Assembly: GCA_007136055.1 (NCBI GenBank)
Contig: SLHT01000017.1
Location: forward strand, 1-6,060
Reading direction: 5' to 3'
Length of the DNA stretch: 6,060 nucleotides
DNA from: Syntrophomonadaceae bacterium
GTDB lineage: Bacteria; Bacillota; Dethiobacteria; DTU022
Positions 1 to 5,915 of this stretch are shown here, piece by piece. Under the pieces are notes generated by a model that was not told the DNA's origin, made no database searches, and worked only from the letters and a program-made list of their open reading frames with translations. How positions within the stretch are numbered: position 1 is the first letter of the stretch; each line of letters starts with the position of its first letter. Both the position numbers and the translations under genes were made by a program.

Positions 1-5
1 GATAT

Positions 6-10
6 GGAGG
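6..10 (+). promoter_or_regulatory. Ribosome binding site that decides the hisC start
   Basis: GGAGG lies 8 bases before the GTG at 19 and begins with the G of the ATG at 4-6. A ribosome using the ATG could not also use this site, so the GTG is the better start and the first five codons of the longer frame are probably untranslated leader. Confidence 0.75.
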
Positions 11-18
11 ATATAACA

Positions 19-1125
19 GTGAAAAAACCGGAAATGCGTTCATGCCTCGACAAGATTAAACCGTACGTGCCCGGCAAGCCAGTTGAAGAAGTAGAGAGGG
101 AGCTTGGGCTGAAAAATGTGATTAAAATGGCTTCCAATGAAAACCCCCTGGGGCCTTCTCTGCTTGCTGTTGAAATGATGCGCAGCAAGCTTAAAAAGAT
201 GCATATTTATCCTGACGGCAACTGTTATTATTTAAAAGAGGCCTTAGCCGCCAAACTAAATGTAGAAACAGATCAACTTATATTCGGTAACGGTTCAGAT
301 GAAATACTGTCTTTCCTGACTCTTGTTTACATAAACCAGGGTGAAGAAGCCGTAATGGTTGCCCCCAGTTTTTCTGAGTATGATTTTGCAATGCGGCTTA
401 TGGGCGGCACCCCGCGCCAGGTGCCTCTGACCGGCCCGAATTTCAGCTACGACCTTGAAGCAGTTTTAGAAGCGGTTAATGAAAAAACCAGGCTTATCTT
501 CATCTGCAGCCCGAACAACCCGACCGGGTCGATAGTTAAGAAAAAAGATGTTGACTCCTTTATCGAACGCCTCCCGGAAAATGTCCTTCTCGTTTTAGAT
601 CAGGCTTATATAGAATATGTCAGCGATCCGGATCACCCGACAGGCCTTGACTATGTAGAGCAGGGTAAACCTGTTATTCTGCTGCGCACATTTTCTAAGC
701 TTTACGGGTTAGCAGGCCTGCGGATCGGTTACGGTATTGCTCCTGCTGACGTAATCCAGGAGTTAAACCGGGTCCGCGAACCCTTCAATGTCAATGCTAT
801 GGCCCAGGCCGGCGCCCTGGCTGCTTTGGACGACAGCCATCACCTTATGCGGAGCCGCAAACTGGTTAACGATTCTAGGAAGCAGTTCACAGAAGGCCTG
901 GCTGAAATGGGATTAAAGCCGGTGCCCGATGAGGCTAACTTCTGCTTCATTGATCTGAAAGCGGACTCCAGGGAAGTTTTTCAGGCCTTGATGAAGAAAG
1001 GGGTTATCGTCCGCACAGGAGACATATTCGGTTACCCCACCTATATTCGGGTCACTTACGGTACAGAAGAGCAAAACAATCGCTTCCTAACAGCCCTCCA
1101 TGAAGTCCTCGCCGAACTCAAGTAA
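19..1125 (+). CDS. hisC: Histidinol-phosphate aminotransferase (HisC)
   Basis: PLP-dependent class I/II aminotransferase that converts imidazole acetol-phosphate and glutamate to histidinol-phosphate and 2-oxoglutarate, a late step of cytoplasmic histidine biosynthesis. From the chosen GTG start it has 368 residues, normal for HisC. Visible family motifs: KPYVPGKP near the N-terminus, SNENPLGPS (about 39-47), GNGSDE (90-95), SPNNPTG (164-170), LDQAYIEY with the PLP-ring Asp at 194 (the family more often has DEAY), TFSK with the Schiff-base Lys at 227, LRIGYG with Arg235, and C-terminal IVRTGD and YIRVTYGT, whose Arg344 fits the substrate-carboxylate arginine. The GTG at 19 is preferred over the in-frame ATG at 4 because GGAGG at 6-10 lies 8 bases before the GTG and overlaps the ATG itself. 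The frame is open to the left edge, so a more upstream start cannot be excluded. No his neighbour is visible, and no convincing terminator follows. The aminotransferase family is certain; the HisC subtype is very likely. Confidence 0.95.
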   Translation: MKKPEMRSCLDKIKPYVPGKPVEEVERELGLKNVIKMASNENPLGPSLLAVEMMRSKLKKMHIYPDGNCYYLKEALAAKLNVETDQLIFGNGSDEILSFLTLVYINQGEEAVMVAPSFSEYDFAMRLMGGTPRQVPLTGPNFSYDLEAVLEAVNEKTRLIFICSPNNPTGSIVKKKDVDSFIERLPENVLLVLDQAYIEYVSDPDHPTGLDYVEQGKPVILLRTFSKLYGLAGLRIGYGIAPADVIQELNRVREPFNVNAMAQAGALAALDDSHHLMRSRKLVNDSRKQFTEGLAEMGLKPVPDEANFCFIDLKADSREVFQALMKKGVIVRTGDIFGYPTYIRVTYGTEEQNNRFLTALHEVLAELK

Positions 1126-1275
1126 TTGAAGCAGCGGGAAGTTTGAAAAAACCTGTTAAATAATACCGGCAGCTGATAGGTGAGAGGTGGCTGGCAAGAT
1201 AATTGTTTTTCGGATACCAGTGATCAATTTTCAGTAAGGGGCTCAGGGGAATGCACATATTTGCCTGGGAGATAA
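1126..1275. other. Spacer between convergent hisC and rsmD
   Basis: This is a 150-base intergenic stretch with no open frame or RNA gene that I can support. A weak inverted repeat (GCCTG 1263-1267 with CAGGC 1277-1281, 9-base loop) overlaps the rsmD stop, but no T-run follows it on either strand, so I do not call it a terminator. coaD, which often follows rsmD in Firmicutes, is not here. Confidence 0.6.
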
Positions 1276-1821
1276 TCAGGCCGGTTCGATAATCGTCAGG
1301 CAGGTATCACCATACCTCTTTTGCCTAACCGAAGCAAAATCATCAGCCCACTGCCTGTTTTTGTGCGCATGTTCGGTAATAAGCAGCCCGCTTTGAGCAA
1401 TTATCTGCTGTTCAAGCACGCTGCTTACCACGGCTGCCAGGTCAGGGCAATTATAAGGGGGGTCGAGGTAGACCAGGTCTGCTTTGGCTCCCTCCCGGCT
1501 GAGGATAACCAGGGCTTTTTTGGCGTCTGCTATGATTAGCCTGGCGCCGCCTTCCAGCCTGGTTTTGACCAGGTTTTCTCTGATCAGGAGATGATTACTT
1601 CTCTGGTTATCAATAAAAATACAGTCCTGTGCGCCGCGGCTTAAAGCTTCAATACCGATTGCTCCGCTGCCGGCATAAATGTCGATAAAGCGGGCCCCGA
1701 TAATCCGGTAGCCCAAAATATTGAACAGTGCTTCTTTGACCCGATCTGCAGTAGGCCGTACAGCCTGCCCGTCAGGTGACTTCAGTTTCATTCCTTTTGC
1801 CGTGCCGCCGATAACCCGCAA
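1276..1821 (-). CDS. rsmD: 16S rRNA (guanine(966)-N2)-methyltransferase RsmD
   Basis: SAM-dependent methyltransferase that modifies the small-subunit rRNA base equivalent to E. coli G966 during 30S assembly. It has 181 residues, matching the short Firmicute (YlbH-type) form. It opens with the family signature MRVIGGTAKG. RPTADRVKEALFNIL (22-36) follows, then SAM-binding motif I DIYAGSGAIGIEA (47-59), the acidic D71 after the next strand, and catalytic motif IV DPPY (120-123), typical of N2-guanine and N6-adenine methyltransferases. The C-terminal RYGDT (169-173) is also characteristic. The start is TTG at 1821-1819, supported by GAGGTGATC (1832-1824) with 7 bases between GAGG and the start, and by homology beginning exactly there; no in-frame ATG fits. 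The gene is a single unit, convergent with hisC and divergent from galK. Its role is housekeeping and unrelated to the sugar genes. Confidence 0.95.
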   Translation of the reverse strand: MRVIGGTAKGMKLKSPDGQAVRPTADRVKEALFNILGYRIIGARFIDIYAGSGAIGIEALSRGAQDCIFIDNQRSNHLLIRENLVKTRLEGGARLIIADAKKALVILSREGAKADLVYLDPPYNCPDLAAVVSSVLEQQIIAQSGLLITEHAHKNRQWADDFASVRQKRYGDTCLTIIEPA

Positions 1822-1823
1822 AT

Positions 1824-1832
1824 GATCACCTC
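1824..1832 (-). promoter_or_regulatory. Ribosome binding site for the TTG start of rsmD
   Basis: On the - strand GAGGTGATC is an extended match to the anti-Shine-Dalgarno end of 16S rRNA. Seven bases separate GAGG from the TTG at 1821, and this fixes the non-ATG start. Confidence 0.8.
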
Positions 1833-1881
1833 TTTTATATCAAAACATATCTGGTGCAAAAAAAGAAGTGCTCGCTCATAA

Positions 1882-1887
1882 ATTATA
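1882..1887 (-). promoter_or_regulatory. Candidate -10 box for rsmD
   Basis: On the - strand this is a perfect TATAAT. Transcription would start near 1875, giving a leader of about 54 bases that includes the rsmD ribosome binding site. No recognisable -35 box stands at 16-18 bases upstream, so this is only a candidate. Confidence 0.35.
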
Positions 1888-1910
1888 CGAAAAAATCCGG
1901 TTTGCAGGTG

Positions 1911-1919
1911 TGATAAAAT
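1911..1919 (+). promoter_or_regulatory. Candidate extended -10 promoter for galK
   Basis: TGATAAAAT reads as an extended -10 element (TG, one base, then TAAAAT, 5 of 6 to TATAAT). Initiation near 1926 would leave a short leader that still contains the galK ribosome binding site at 1937-1943. There is no good -35 box at the normal distance, which extended -10 promoters can tolerate. Confidence 0.35.
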
Positions 1920-1936
1920 GGCCATATACAGGTATA

Positions 1937-1943
1937 AAGGTGG
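1937..1943 (+). promoter_or_regulatory. Ribosome binding site that decides the galK start
   Basis: AAGGTGG lies 5 bases before the ATG at 1949 and 8 bases before the ATG at 1952. It supports the short N-terminus over the upstream GTG at 1868. The two adjacent ATGs cannot be told apart from sequence alone. Confidence 0.7.
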
Positions 1944-1948
1944 AATGC

Positions 1949-3082
1949 ATGATGAAAGTCCAGGTCCATGCCCCCGGCAGGATCAATATTATCGGGGAGC
2001 ACACAGATTACAACCAGGGTTACGTATTGCCGATGGCTGTTAATATGGGCATATTGCTGACAGCTCAAAAGCGCAGCGATAAACTGGTTAATATCTATGC
2101 CCGCAACCTTGATCAAAAAGCGTCTTTCTCTTTAAACAAGCTTGTGCCGGGTAAAAACCAAAATTGGTCGGATTATCCTGCCGGAGTCTGCTGGACGCTA
2201 CAGGAAGCAGGTTATAAGCTCTCGGGAGCCGATATAGACTTTGGTGGAGATATTCCCATCGGCGCGGGGCTGAGTTCATCCGCGGCGCTGGAAGTGGCTA
2301 CTGCCGCGGCATTTTCGCATCTTAACGGTTTGAACATTCCTGAAAAGAAACTGGCCTTGCTTTCGCAAAAAGCAGAAAATGAATATGTTGGGGTACGCTG
2401 CGGCATCATGGATCAGTTTGCCTCTGCGCTATCCATTAAGGACTGCGCTCTATTTTTAGACTGTCGTTCTTTGGAATATGAGCATATCCCCCTTGATTTA
2501 GGGGAGCACGTTTTTATGATTATAGACAGCAGAATCAAACGGAGCCTGGCCTCTTCAGCATATAATCGCAGAAGGGAAGAGTGCACCGAAGCGCTGGCCC
2601 TGATCAACAGGTCTACAGGGATGCAAAAAAAATCCCTGCGTGAAGTAAGCTTGGCAGAGATAGAAAAGGCCCGCCCATTAATGCTGCCCGAGTTATACAA
2701 CCGCGCCTACTTCGTGATCAAAGAGAATAAGCGGGTGCTTGAAACGGTTCAAGCATTTCAGCGCGGCGACCTGCACACCTGCGGCAGCCTGATAAATCAA
2801 TCACACGAAGGGCTGCGCCGTCTTTTTGAGGTAAGCTGCAAAGAGGTAAATCTGATTGTTGATGCCGCGCAGTCGTTCAGGGGCGTTTTAGGGGCCCGGA
2901 TGACCGGAGCCGGGTTCGGCGGCTGCGTGGTTGCCCTTGTCTGCAGGGAACGGATCCAAAAATTGCAGGAGCGCATCCTGGAAAAAACGCGGGTTACATC
3001 AGTCAAAGAGCCGGTCTTTTACATCACTGCTCCCGCAGCCGGCTTACAAGTAACCGAGGTGTACACTATGGGCAGCCCATAG
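1949..3082 (+). CDS. galK: Galactokinase (GalK)
   Basis: GHMP-superfamily kinase that phosphorylates alpha-D-galactose to galactose-1-phosphate with ATP, the entry step of the Leloir pathway in the cytoplasm. Visible motifs, numbered from the second Met of MMK: the galactokinase signature GRINIIGEHTDYN (9-21) with the catalytic-region Arg10; the ATP-binding motif PIGAGLSSSAA (102-112); CGIMDQ with the catalytic Asp154; the SAYNRRREEC stretch near 201; and GHMP motif 3, RMTGAGFGGC (316-325). The start is the ATG pair at 1949/1952, placed behind AAGGTGG (1937-1943). The frame extends upstream to a GTG at 1868, but that stretch does not resemble galactokinase N-termini and lacks a good ribosome binding site. 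At about 376 residues it lacks the roughly 25-residue segment before the signature in E. coli GalK, as do known short thermophile-type enzymes. The C-terminus runs about 10 residues past the usual AAG-type end and overlaps the convergent galactosidase gene by 39 bases. The galT and galE partners are not in the window. Confidence 0.95.
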   Translation: MMKVQVHAPGRINIIGEHTDYNQGYVLPMAVNMGILLTAQKRSDKLVNIYARNLDQKASFSLNKLVPGKNQNWSDYPAGVCWTLQEAGYKLSGADIDFGGDIPIGAGLSSSAALEVATAAAFSHLNGLNIPEKKLALLSQKAENEYVGVRCGIMDQFASALSIKDCALFLDCRSLEYEHIPLDLGEHVFMIIDSRIKRSLASSAYNRRREECTEALALINRSTGMQKKSLREVSLAEIEKARPLMLPELYNRAYFVIKENKRVLETVQAFQRGDLHTCGSLINQSHEGLRRLFEVSCKEVNLIVDAAQSFRGVLGARMTGAGFGGCVVALVCRERIQKLQERILEKTRVTSVKEPVFYITAPAAGLQVTEVYTMGSP

Positions 3083-4333
3083 TTCTTCTGCCATGCTGTT
3101 AATCTGTTTCAGGCTCAATACAGCCGAGGCAAGAGGGTCAAGGCGGCAGGCATAATAAATATAATCAGACCTTTTTTCGAGAGCCGCTTTTACCGTCAAC
3201 TCCTGGACATTGATATGAATATTATTTAAAGCGGCCAGCTGGGGAGGCAGTTCGCCTACATGGACAGGGCTGATCCCGCTGCCGTCAACCAGGCAGGGCA
3301 CCTCCACGCAGCAGCCGTAGGGCAGGTTGGTTATAACCCCGTTATTTTCCAGGTTTCCGTAAATTAAAGCAGGCTGGTTTGTCTCCATGGCCTTGATAAT
3401 TGGCGCTGCATACTCAAAAGTTCTAAAATGCTGCGGTATATCCCGCTTGCCATCTGCAATTTCCCCCGTTTTCTCAAATTCTATGTCCTGCTCTTTACAG
3501 CGGCGCAGGTACTCATTGATCGGTATCTTAAGCTCTTCGATCAGCTCCTGGCGGGGAATAAAGTATGGTACATATTCCGCCATGTGTTCGCTCGACTCCG
3601 AAACGAAGCAACCGAAGTGCCTCATTATTTCAAAGCGGACCCTGTCCGATGAATAGGTAAGCGGATCATTCATCGCCTCAAAAAGAAGGGGATAAGCATC
3701 ATGTCCCCGGTGGCTCAGCTCTAAAAACCAGCAGATATGGTTAATTCCCGCAGCCCTGTAGCGCAGTTCGTTAACCGGGATATCCATGTAATTGGCCAGC
3801 ATGGCGGCGGTCAGCTGGATGCTGTGGCACAGTCCTATCGTCCTGACTGATGAGGCGCGGTATGCTGCCCATACATTCATGGCCATCGGGTTGGAGTAGT
3901 TGATCAGCAAAGCTTCGGGACAGTGTTTTTCAATCTTTTCGCAGATATTAAGCACCACGGGAATGGTACGCAGGGCCCTGAATATTCCGCCGATACCGTG
4001 AGTGTCGGCTATTGTTTGCTTTAATCCGTACTTGGCGGGAATATTAAAATCCGCAAGGGTCGCTTTAAAGCCACCCACCTGCACCATGTTAATTACATAG
4101 TCTGCCCCCTTTAAAGCTTCCCCGAGGTCCGCGGTTGCAGTTACCTTCGCCTTTGAGCCTTCATATTCGAGGCGGCGTCGGGCATAGCCTTCCGATACCT
4201 CCAGGCGTTTAGGATCGCTATCGACCAGTGAAAACTCAAGGTTGTCTTTAAGCTCGGGATAAGTGAGCAGGTCCCCTAATATATTGTTGGCGAAGACAAC
4301 GCTTCCTGCTCCGATCATGGTTACTTTAGCCAT
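3044..4333 (-). CDS. melA: GH4 alpha-galactosidase, MelA-like
   Basis: Cytoplasmic glycoside hydrolase family 4 enzyme, NAD- and Mn2+-dependent, using the family's oxidation-elimination mechanism to release galactose from alpha-galactosides such as melibiose. It has 429 residues, close to Firmicute MelA. The Rossmann NAD-binding start MIGAGSVVFANNILGD (GAGS 8-11) is followed by LVDSDPKRL (Asp38 and Asp40 near the NAD ribose). QTIADTHGIGGIFRALRTIP (106-125) and INYSNPMAMN (144-153) come next, then LCHS with the Mn-ligand Cys169 and GINH with the Mn-ligand His199. SESSEHMAEYVPYF (245-258) and the INVQ region near 374 also match MelA more than the alpha-glucosidase or alpha-galacturonidase branches of GH4. 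The start is ATG, with GGGAGAG at 4346-4340. It sits 24 bases after the symporter stop and is almost certainly co-transcribed with it. The C-terminus has AAHSVHLGYL where MelA proteins usually read AAHGDWLP, exactly in the overlap with galK. GH4 is certain; the exact sugar is inferred from similarity and neighbours. Confidence 0.93.
   Translation of the reverse strand: MAKVTMIGAGSVVFANNILGDLLTYPELKDNLEFSLVDSDPKRLEVSEGYARRRLEYEGSKAKVTATADLGEALKGADYVINMVQVGGFKATLADFNIPAKYGLKQTIADTHGIGGIFRALRTIPVVLNICEKIEKHCPEALLINYSNPMAMNVWAAYRASSVRTIGLCHSIQLTAAMLANYMDIPVNELRYRAAGINHICWFLELSHRGHDAYPLLFEAMNDPLTYSSDRVRFEIMRHFGCFVSESSEHMAEYVPYFIPRQELIEELKIPINEYLRRCKEQDIEFEKTGEIADGKRDIPQHFRTFEYAAPIIKAMETNQPALIYGNLENNGVITNLPYGCCVEVPCLVDGSGISPVHVGELPPQLAALNNIHINVQELTVKAALEKRSDYIYYACRLDPLASAVLSLKQINSMAEELWAAHSVHLGYL
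3065..3083 (+). terminator. Perfect 19-base palindrome over the galK stop; possible galK terminator
   Basis: ACTATGGGCAGCCCATAGT consists of two 9-base arms around a single A. As RNA it would form an 8-bp stem with a CAG loop. On the + strand it is followed by a pyrimidine run, TTCTTCT (from 3083), which is a mediocre terminator tail; on the - strand no T-run follows. It includes the TAG stop of galK (3080-3082) and lies inside the last codons of the convergent galactosidase gene. The palindrome itself is certain; the terminator role is a guess. Confidence 0.4.
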
Positions 4334-4343
4334 ATGAAACTCT

Positions 4344-4352
4344 CCCGTCGGG
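4344..4352 (-). repeat. Small inverted repeat overlapping the melA ribosome binding site
   Basis: CCCGACGGG on the - strand (arms CCCG and CGGG around one base) has as its last three bases the GGG of the Shine-Dalgarno sequence GGGAGAG. A three-pair stem could partly hide the site, but it is weak and may mean nothing. Confidence 0.3.
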
Positions 4353-4357
4353 CATTA

Positions 4358-5740
4358 TTAATTAGCTTCGTTTTCCTCTTTCAGGGCATTCGATTCTTTC
4401 AGTAAGTTCTTTTCATCGTAGCGGTAAAGAAAAGCCAGGCTCAGAAGGCAGAAAGCAACTCCTGCCAGACCGGTCAGCCTGACCCCTAAGTCATCCCCGA
4501 TATCTCTGCCAAAGACAAGCAGGGAGGTAAAAATCAACAGGGCGACCATCTGACCCAATTTCATCATAAAGCTGCGGGCGCCAAAATAGATCGCCTCCCG
4601 GTGGCTGCCCGTTCGCAGGGCATCGTTTTCGGCAATATCAGCTACAATAGCATTAGGGAGGATCCCGTAAGCAGCCAGGGGGAAGAAGGCTAAAAGAACT
4701 ACCAGGTAGCCCTGCATGGCCAGGGGAAGGGGAATCCAGTCCTGCCCCGCTTGCGAAGTAAACAGAAGGGAGATAGCAAATAATGACAGTGAAAAGATAA
4801 GCACAGTTTTCTTGCCCACTTTCCTGGCTGCCAGGTTGACAAATGGATAGCAGAGAAAAGAACCGCCCATTAAGAGCACAAAAATCAGCGAATAATAATC
4901 TTCCGACTGGCGAAGAAGGACCGTAGCGTAATAGATTAAACCGGTTTGCAGGATGGTCATGAATATCCAGTATATTAGATCGGAAACGGCAAAGATGACG
5001 AACCTTTTATTGCTGAAAGTAAGCTTTAAAGATTCCATCAGGGGAACAGAAGAAGACTCCCCGATGCTGTACTTATTCTCATTTACCAGCAGCACAGGCA
5101 CATAAAGACATATTAAGGCCAGTAGCCCGAGGAGGCCAAAGGTGACGCGAACCGCTTCGACACGGGAAATGTCGAACATATCCTGGAAAATATTAAACAT
5201 GATCGGGGCCTGGGCAGAGATAACCTGGCCAATAAAAAAAGTAATGGAAATATATGTGCACAGGTTAAGCCTTTCGCGGGGATTGTGGCCCAGTTCCGCA
5301 ATCAGGGCCGTATAAGGTACCTGGTAAACGGTAAAAAAAATGTAAAAGAAAAAAATGGTCAGCGCCAGCCAGATAAGGTTGACATTAGTTGCTATGGGGT
5401 GGGGTGGATTAAAGATTAAAAACATAAAAACAACCATGGGCAGGGCGCCAATGGTCATAAAAGAAATTCGTCTGCCCTTGCGAGCCGTAGACCGGTCTGA
5501 AAGACTGGCTATCCAGGGGTCGGTTATCGCATCCAGAAGGCGGCCACCCATTGTAATAATTCCAATGATCGATATGAAACCAAAAAAATATATCTCGGGG
5601 ACCAGCTGGGGTAGTCCGGCTCCTTCAGGGGGCAGGTAAAAATAAACCAAAAAATTAATAACAATGCCGATTACCAGGGACCAGCCAAGCTGTCCCACGG
5701 CATAGGCAATGGCGCTTCTAAGCGGTAAACGTGGTTTCAA
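4358..5740 (-). CDS. GPH-family sugar:cation symporter, MelB-like (MFS)
   Basis: Inner-membrane secondary transporter of the glycoside-pentoside-hexuronide:cation symporter family (MFS_2 type), predicted to import an alpha-galactoside with Na+ or H+. The 460 residues give about 12 hydrophobic segments (roughly 10-35, 48-68, 92-110, 120-145, 160-185, 200-220, 246-272, 283-303, 311-330, 337-365, 386-412, 418-440) with a central hydrophilic loop at 221-245. Segment 2 ends in RLLDAITDP, whose Asp70 and Asp74 align with the DxxxD pair that binds cation in MelB. VPYTALIAEL (141-150) and ADIAENDALRTGSHREA (367-383) are family-typical loops. The C-terminal tail (441-460) is charged. The start is TTG at 5740-5738 behind GAGG (5751-5748, 7-base spacing); a TGA lies in frame a few codons upstream, so no longer start exists. 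It is the first full-length gene of the operon with the GH4 alpha-galactosidase, which is the main reason for the substrate prediction; the family alone would also allow beta-glycosides, xylosides or glucuronides. Confidence 0.9.
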   Translation of the reverse strand: MKPRLPLRSAIAYAVGQLGWSLVIGIVINFLVYFYLPPEGAGLPQLVPEIYFFGFISIIGIITMGGRLLDAITDPWIASLSDRSTARKGRRISFMTIGALPMVVFMFLIFNPPHPIATNVNLIWLALTIFFFYIFFTVYQVPYTALIAELGHNPRERLNLCTYISITFFIGQVISAQAPIMFNIFQDMFDISRVEAVRVTFGLLGLLALICLYVPVLLVNENKYSIGESSSVPLMESLKLTFSNKRFVIFAVSDLIYWIFMTILQTGLIYYATVLLRQSEDYYSLIFVLLMGGSFLCYPFVNLAARKVGKKTVLIFSLSLFAISLLFTSQAGQDWIPLPLAMQGYLVVLLAFFPLAAYGILPNAIVADIAENDALRTGSHREAIYFGARSFMMKLGQMVALLIFTSLLVFGRDIGDDLGVRLTGLAGVAFCLLSLAFLYRYDEKNLLKESNALKEENEAN

Positions 5741-5796
5741 TATTTCACCTCATCTCTATTAACATCATTAACATGGTCTATAAGTTTCTGCTTCAT
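5737..5796 (-). CDS. Possible 19-residue leader peptide overlapping the symporter start
   Basis: An ATG frame encodes MKQKLIDHVNDVNRDEVKY and stops at a TGA (5739-5737) that shares bases with the TTG start of the symporter (TTGA overlap). GAGG at 5811-5808 lies 11 bases before the ATG, slightly far but usable, inside a purine-rich stretch. The last codons of this frame contain the symporter's own ribosome binding site, so translating one would expose or re-initiate the other. I recognise no family; it is charged and lacks a run of galactoside-related or rare codons that would suggest attenuation. It may be chance, since 19 codons is short. Confidence 0.3.
   Translation of the reverse strand: MKQKLIDHVNDVNRDEVKY
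5748..5751 (-). promoter_or_regulatory. Ribosome binding site for the TTG start of the symporter
   Basis: On the - strand GAGG, within GAGGTGA, stands 7 bases before the TTG at 5740. The in-frame TGA just upstream leaves this TTG as the only reasonable start. Confidence 0.75.
5759..5774. repeat. Tandem 9-base repeat upstream of the symporter
   Basis: TTAACAT occurs at 5759-5765 and again at 5768-5774, a 9-base period. Within the possible leader peptide it encodes the repeated residues VN-D-VN. It could be a direct-repeat regulator site or chance. Confidence 0.35.
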
Positions 5797-5855
5797 CCTG
5801 TTTTTTTCCTCTTTTAAAAATGAAAATATAGATAGGTTAACGTGGCTTCACATAA

Positions 5856-5884
5856 GAAACCCCCGGCACACTGCCAGGGGCTTC
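5856..5884 (-). terminator. Intrinsic terminator of a gene entering from the right
   Basis: On the - strand a 13-pair stem (5884-5872 with 5868-5856) with a GTG loop has a GC-rich core, CCCC/GGGG plus GGCA/TGCC. Its two imperfect positions become G-U pairs in the - strand RNA. It ends in TTTCTT. It lies 31 bases after the stop of the open frame at the right edge and upstream of the symporter, so it would separate that gene from the sugar operon. Confidence 0.6.
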
Positions 5885-5915
5885 AGTAATTAATAATATG
5901 CTGCCTGCGAAGATA

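Noticed and set aside
1263..1281. Terminator between hisC and rsmD
   Set aside because: The stem is only 5 bp with a 9-base loop, there is no T-run on either strand, and it overlaps the rsmD stop.
1834..1862. Promoter TTTTTG, 17 bases, extended TATAAA for rsmD on the - strand
   Set aside because: Initiation would fall at about 1827, inside the rsmD ribosome binding site, so the message would lack it.
1902..1930. Promoter TTGCAG, 17 bases, TATACA for galK
   Set aside because: The spacing is ideal, but transcription would start at about 1937, at the first base of the ribosome binding site, leaving almost no leader.
1868..1948. N-terminal extension of galK from a GTG at 1868
   Set aside because: It has a poor ribosome binding site, the residues do not resemble GalK, it overlaps candidate promoter elements, and a better site stands before the ATG pair at 1949/1952.
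5355..5639. 94-codon + strand frame inside the symporter gene
   Set aside because: It is antisense to a clearly conserved membrane protein gene and resembles no protein; it is a shadow frame.
5836..5850. Catabolite-repression (cre-like) site, TGAAGCCACGTTAAC on the - strand
   Set aside because: The spacing of the half-sites does not fit the cre consensus without inserting bases.
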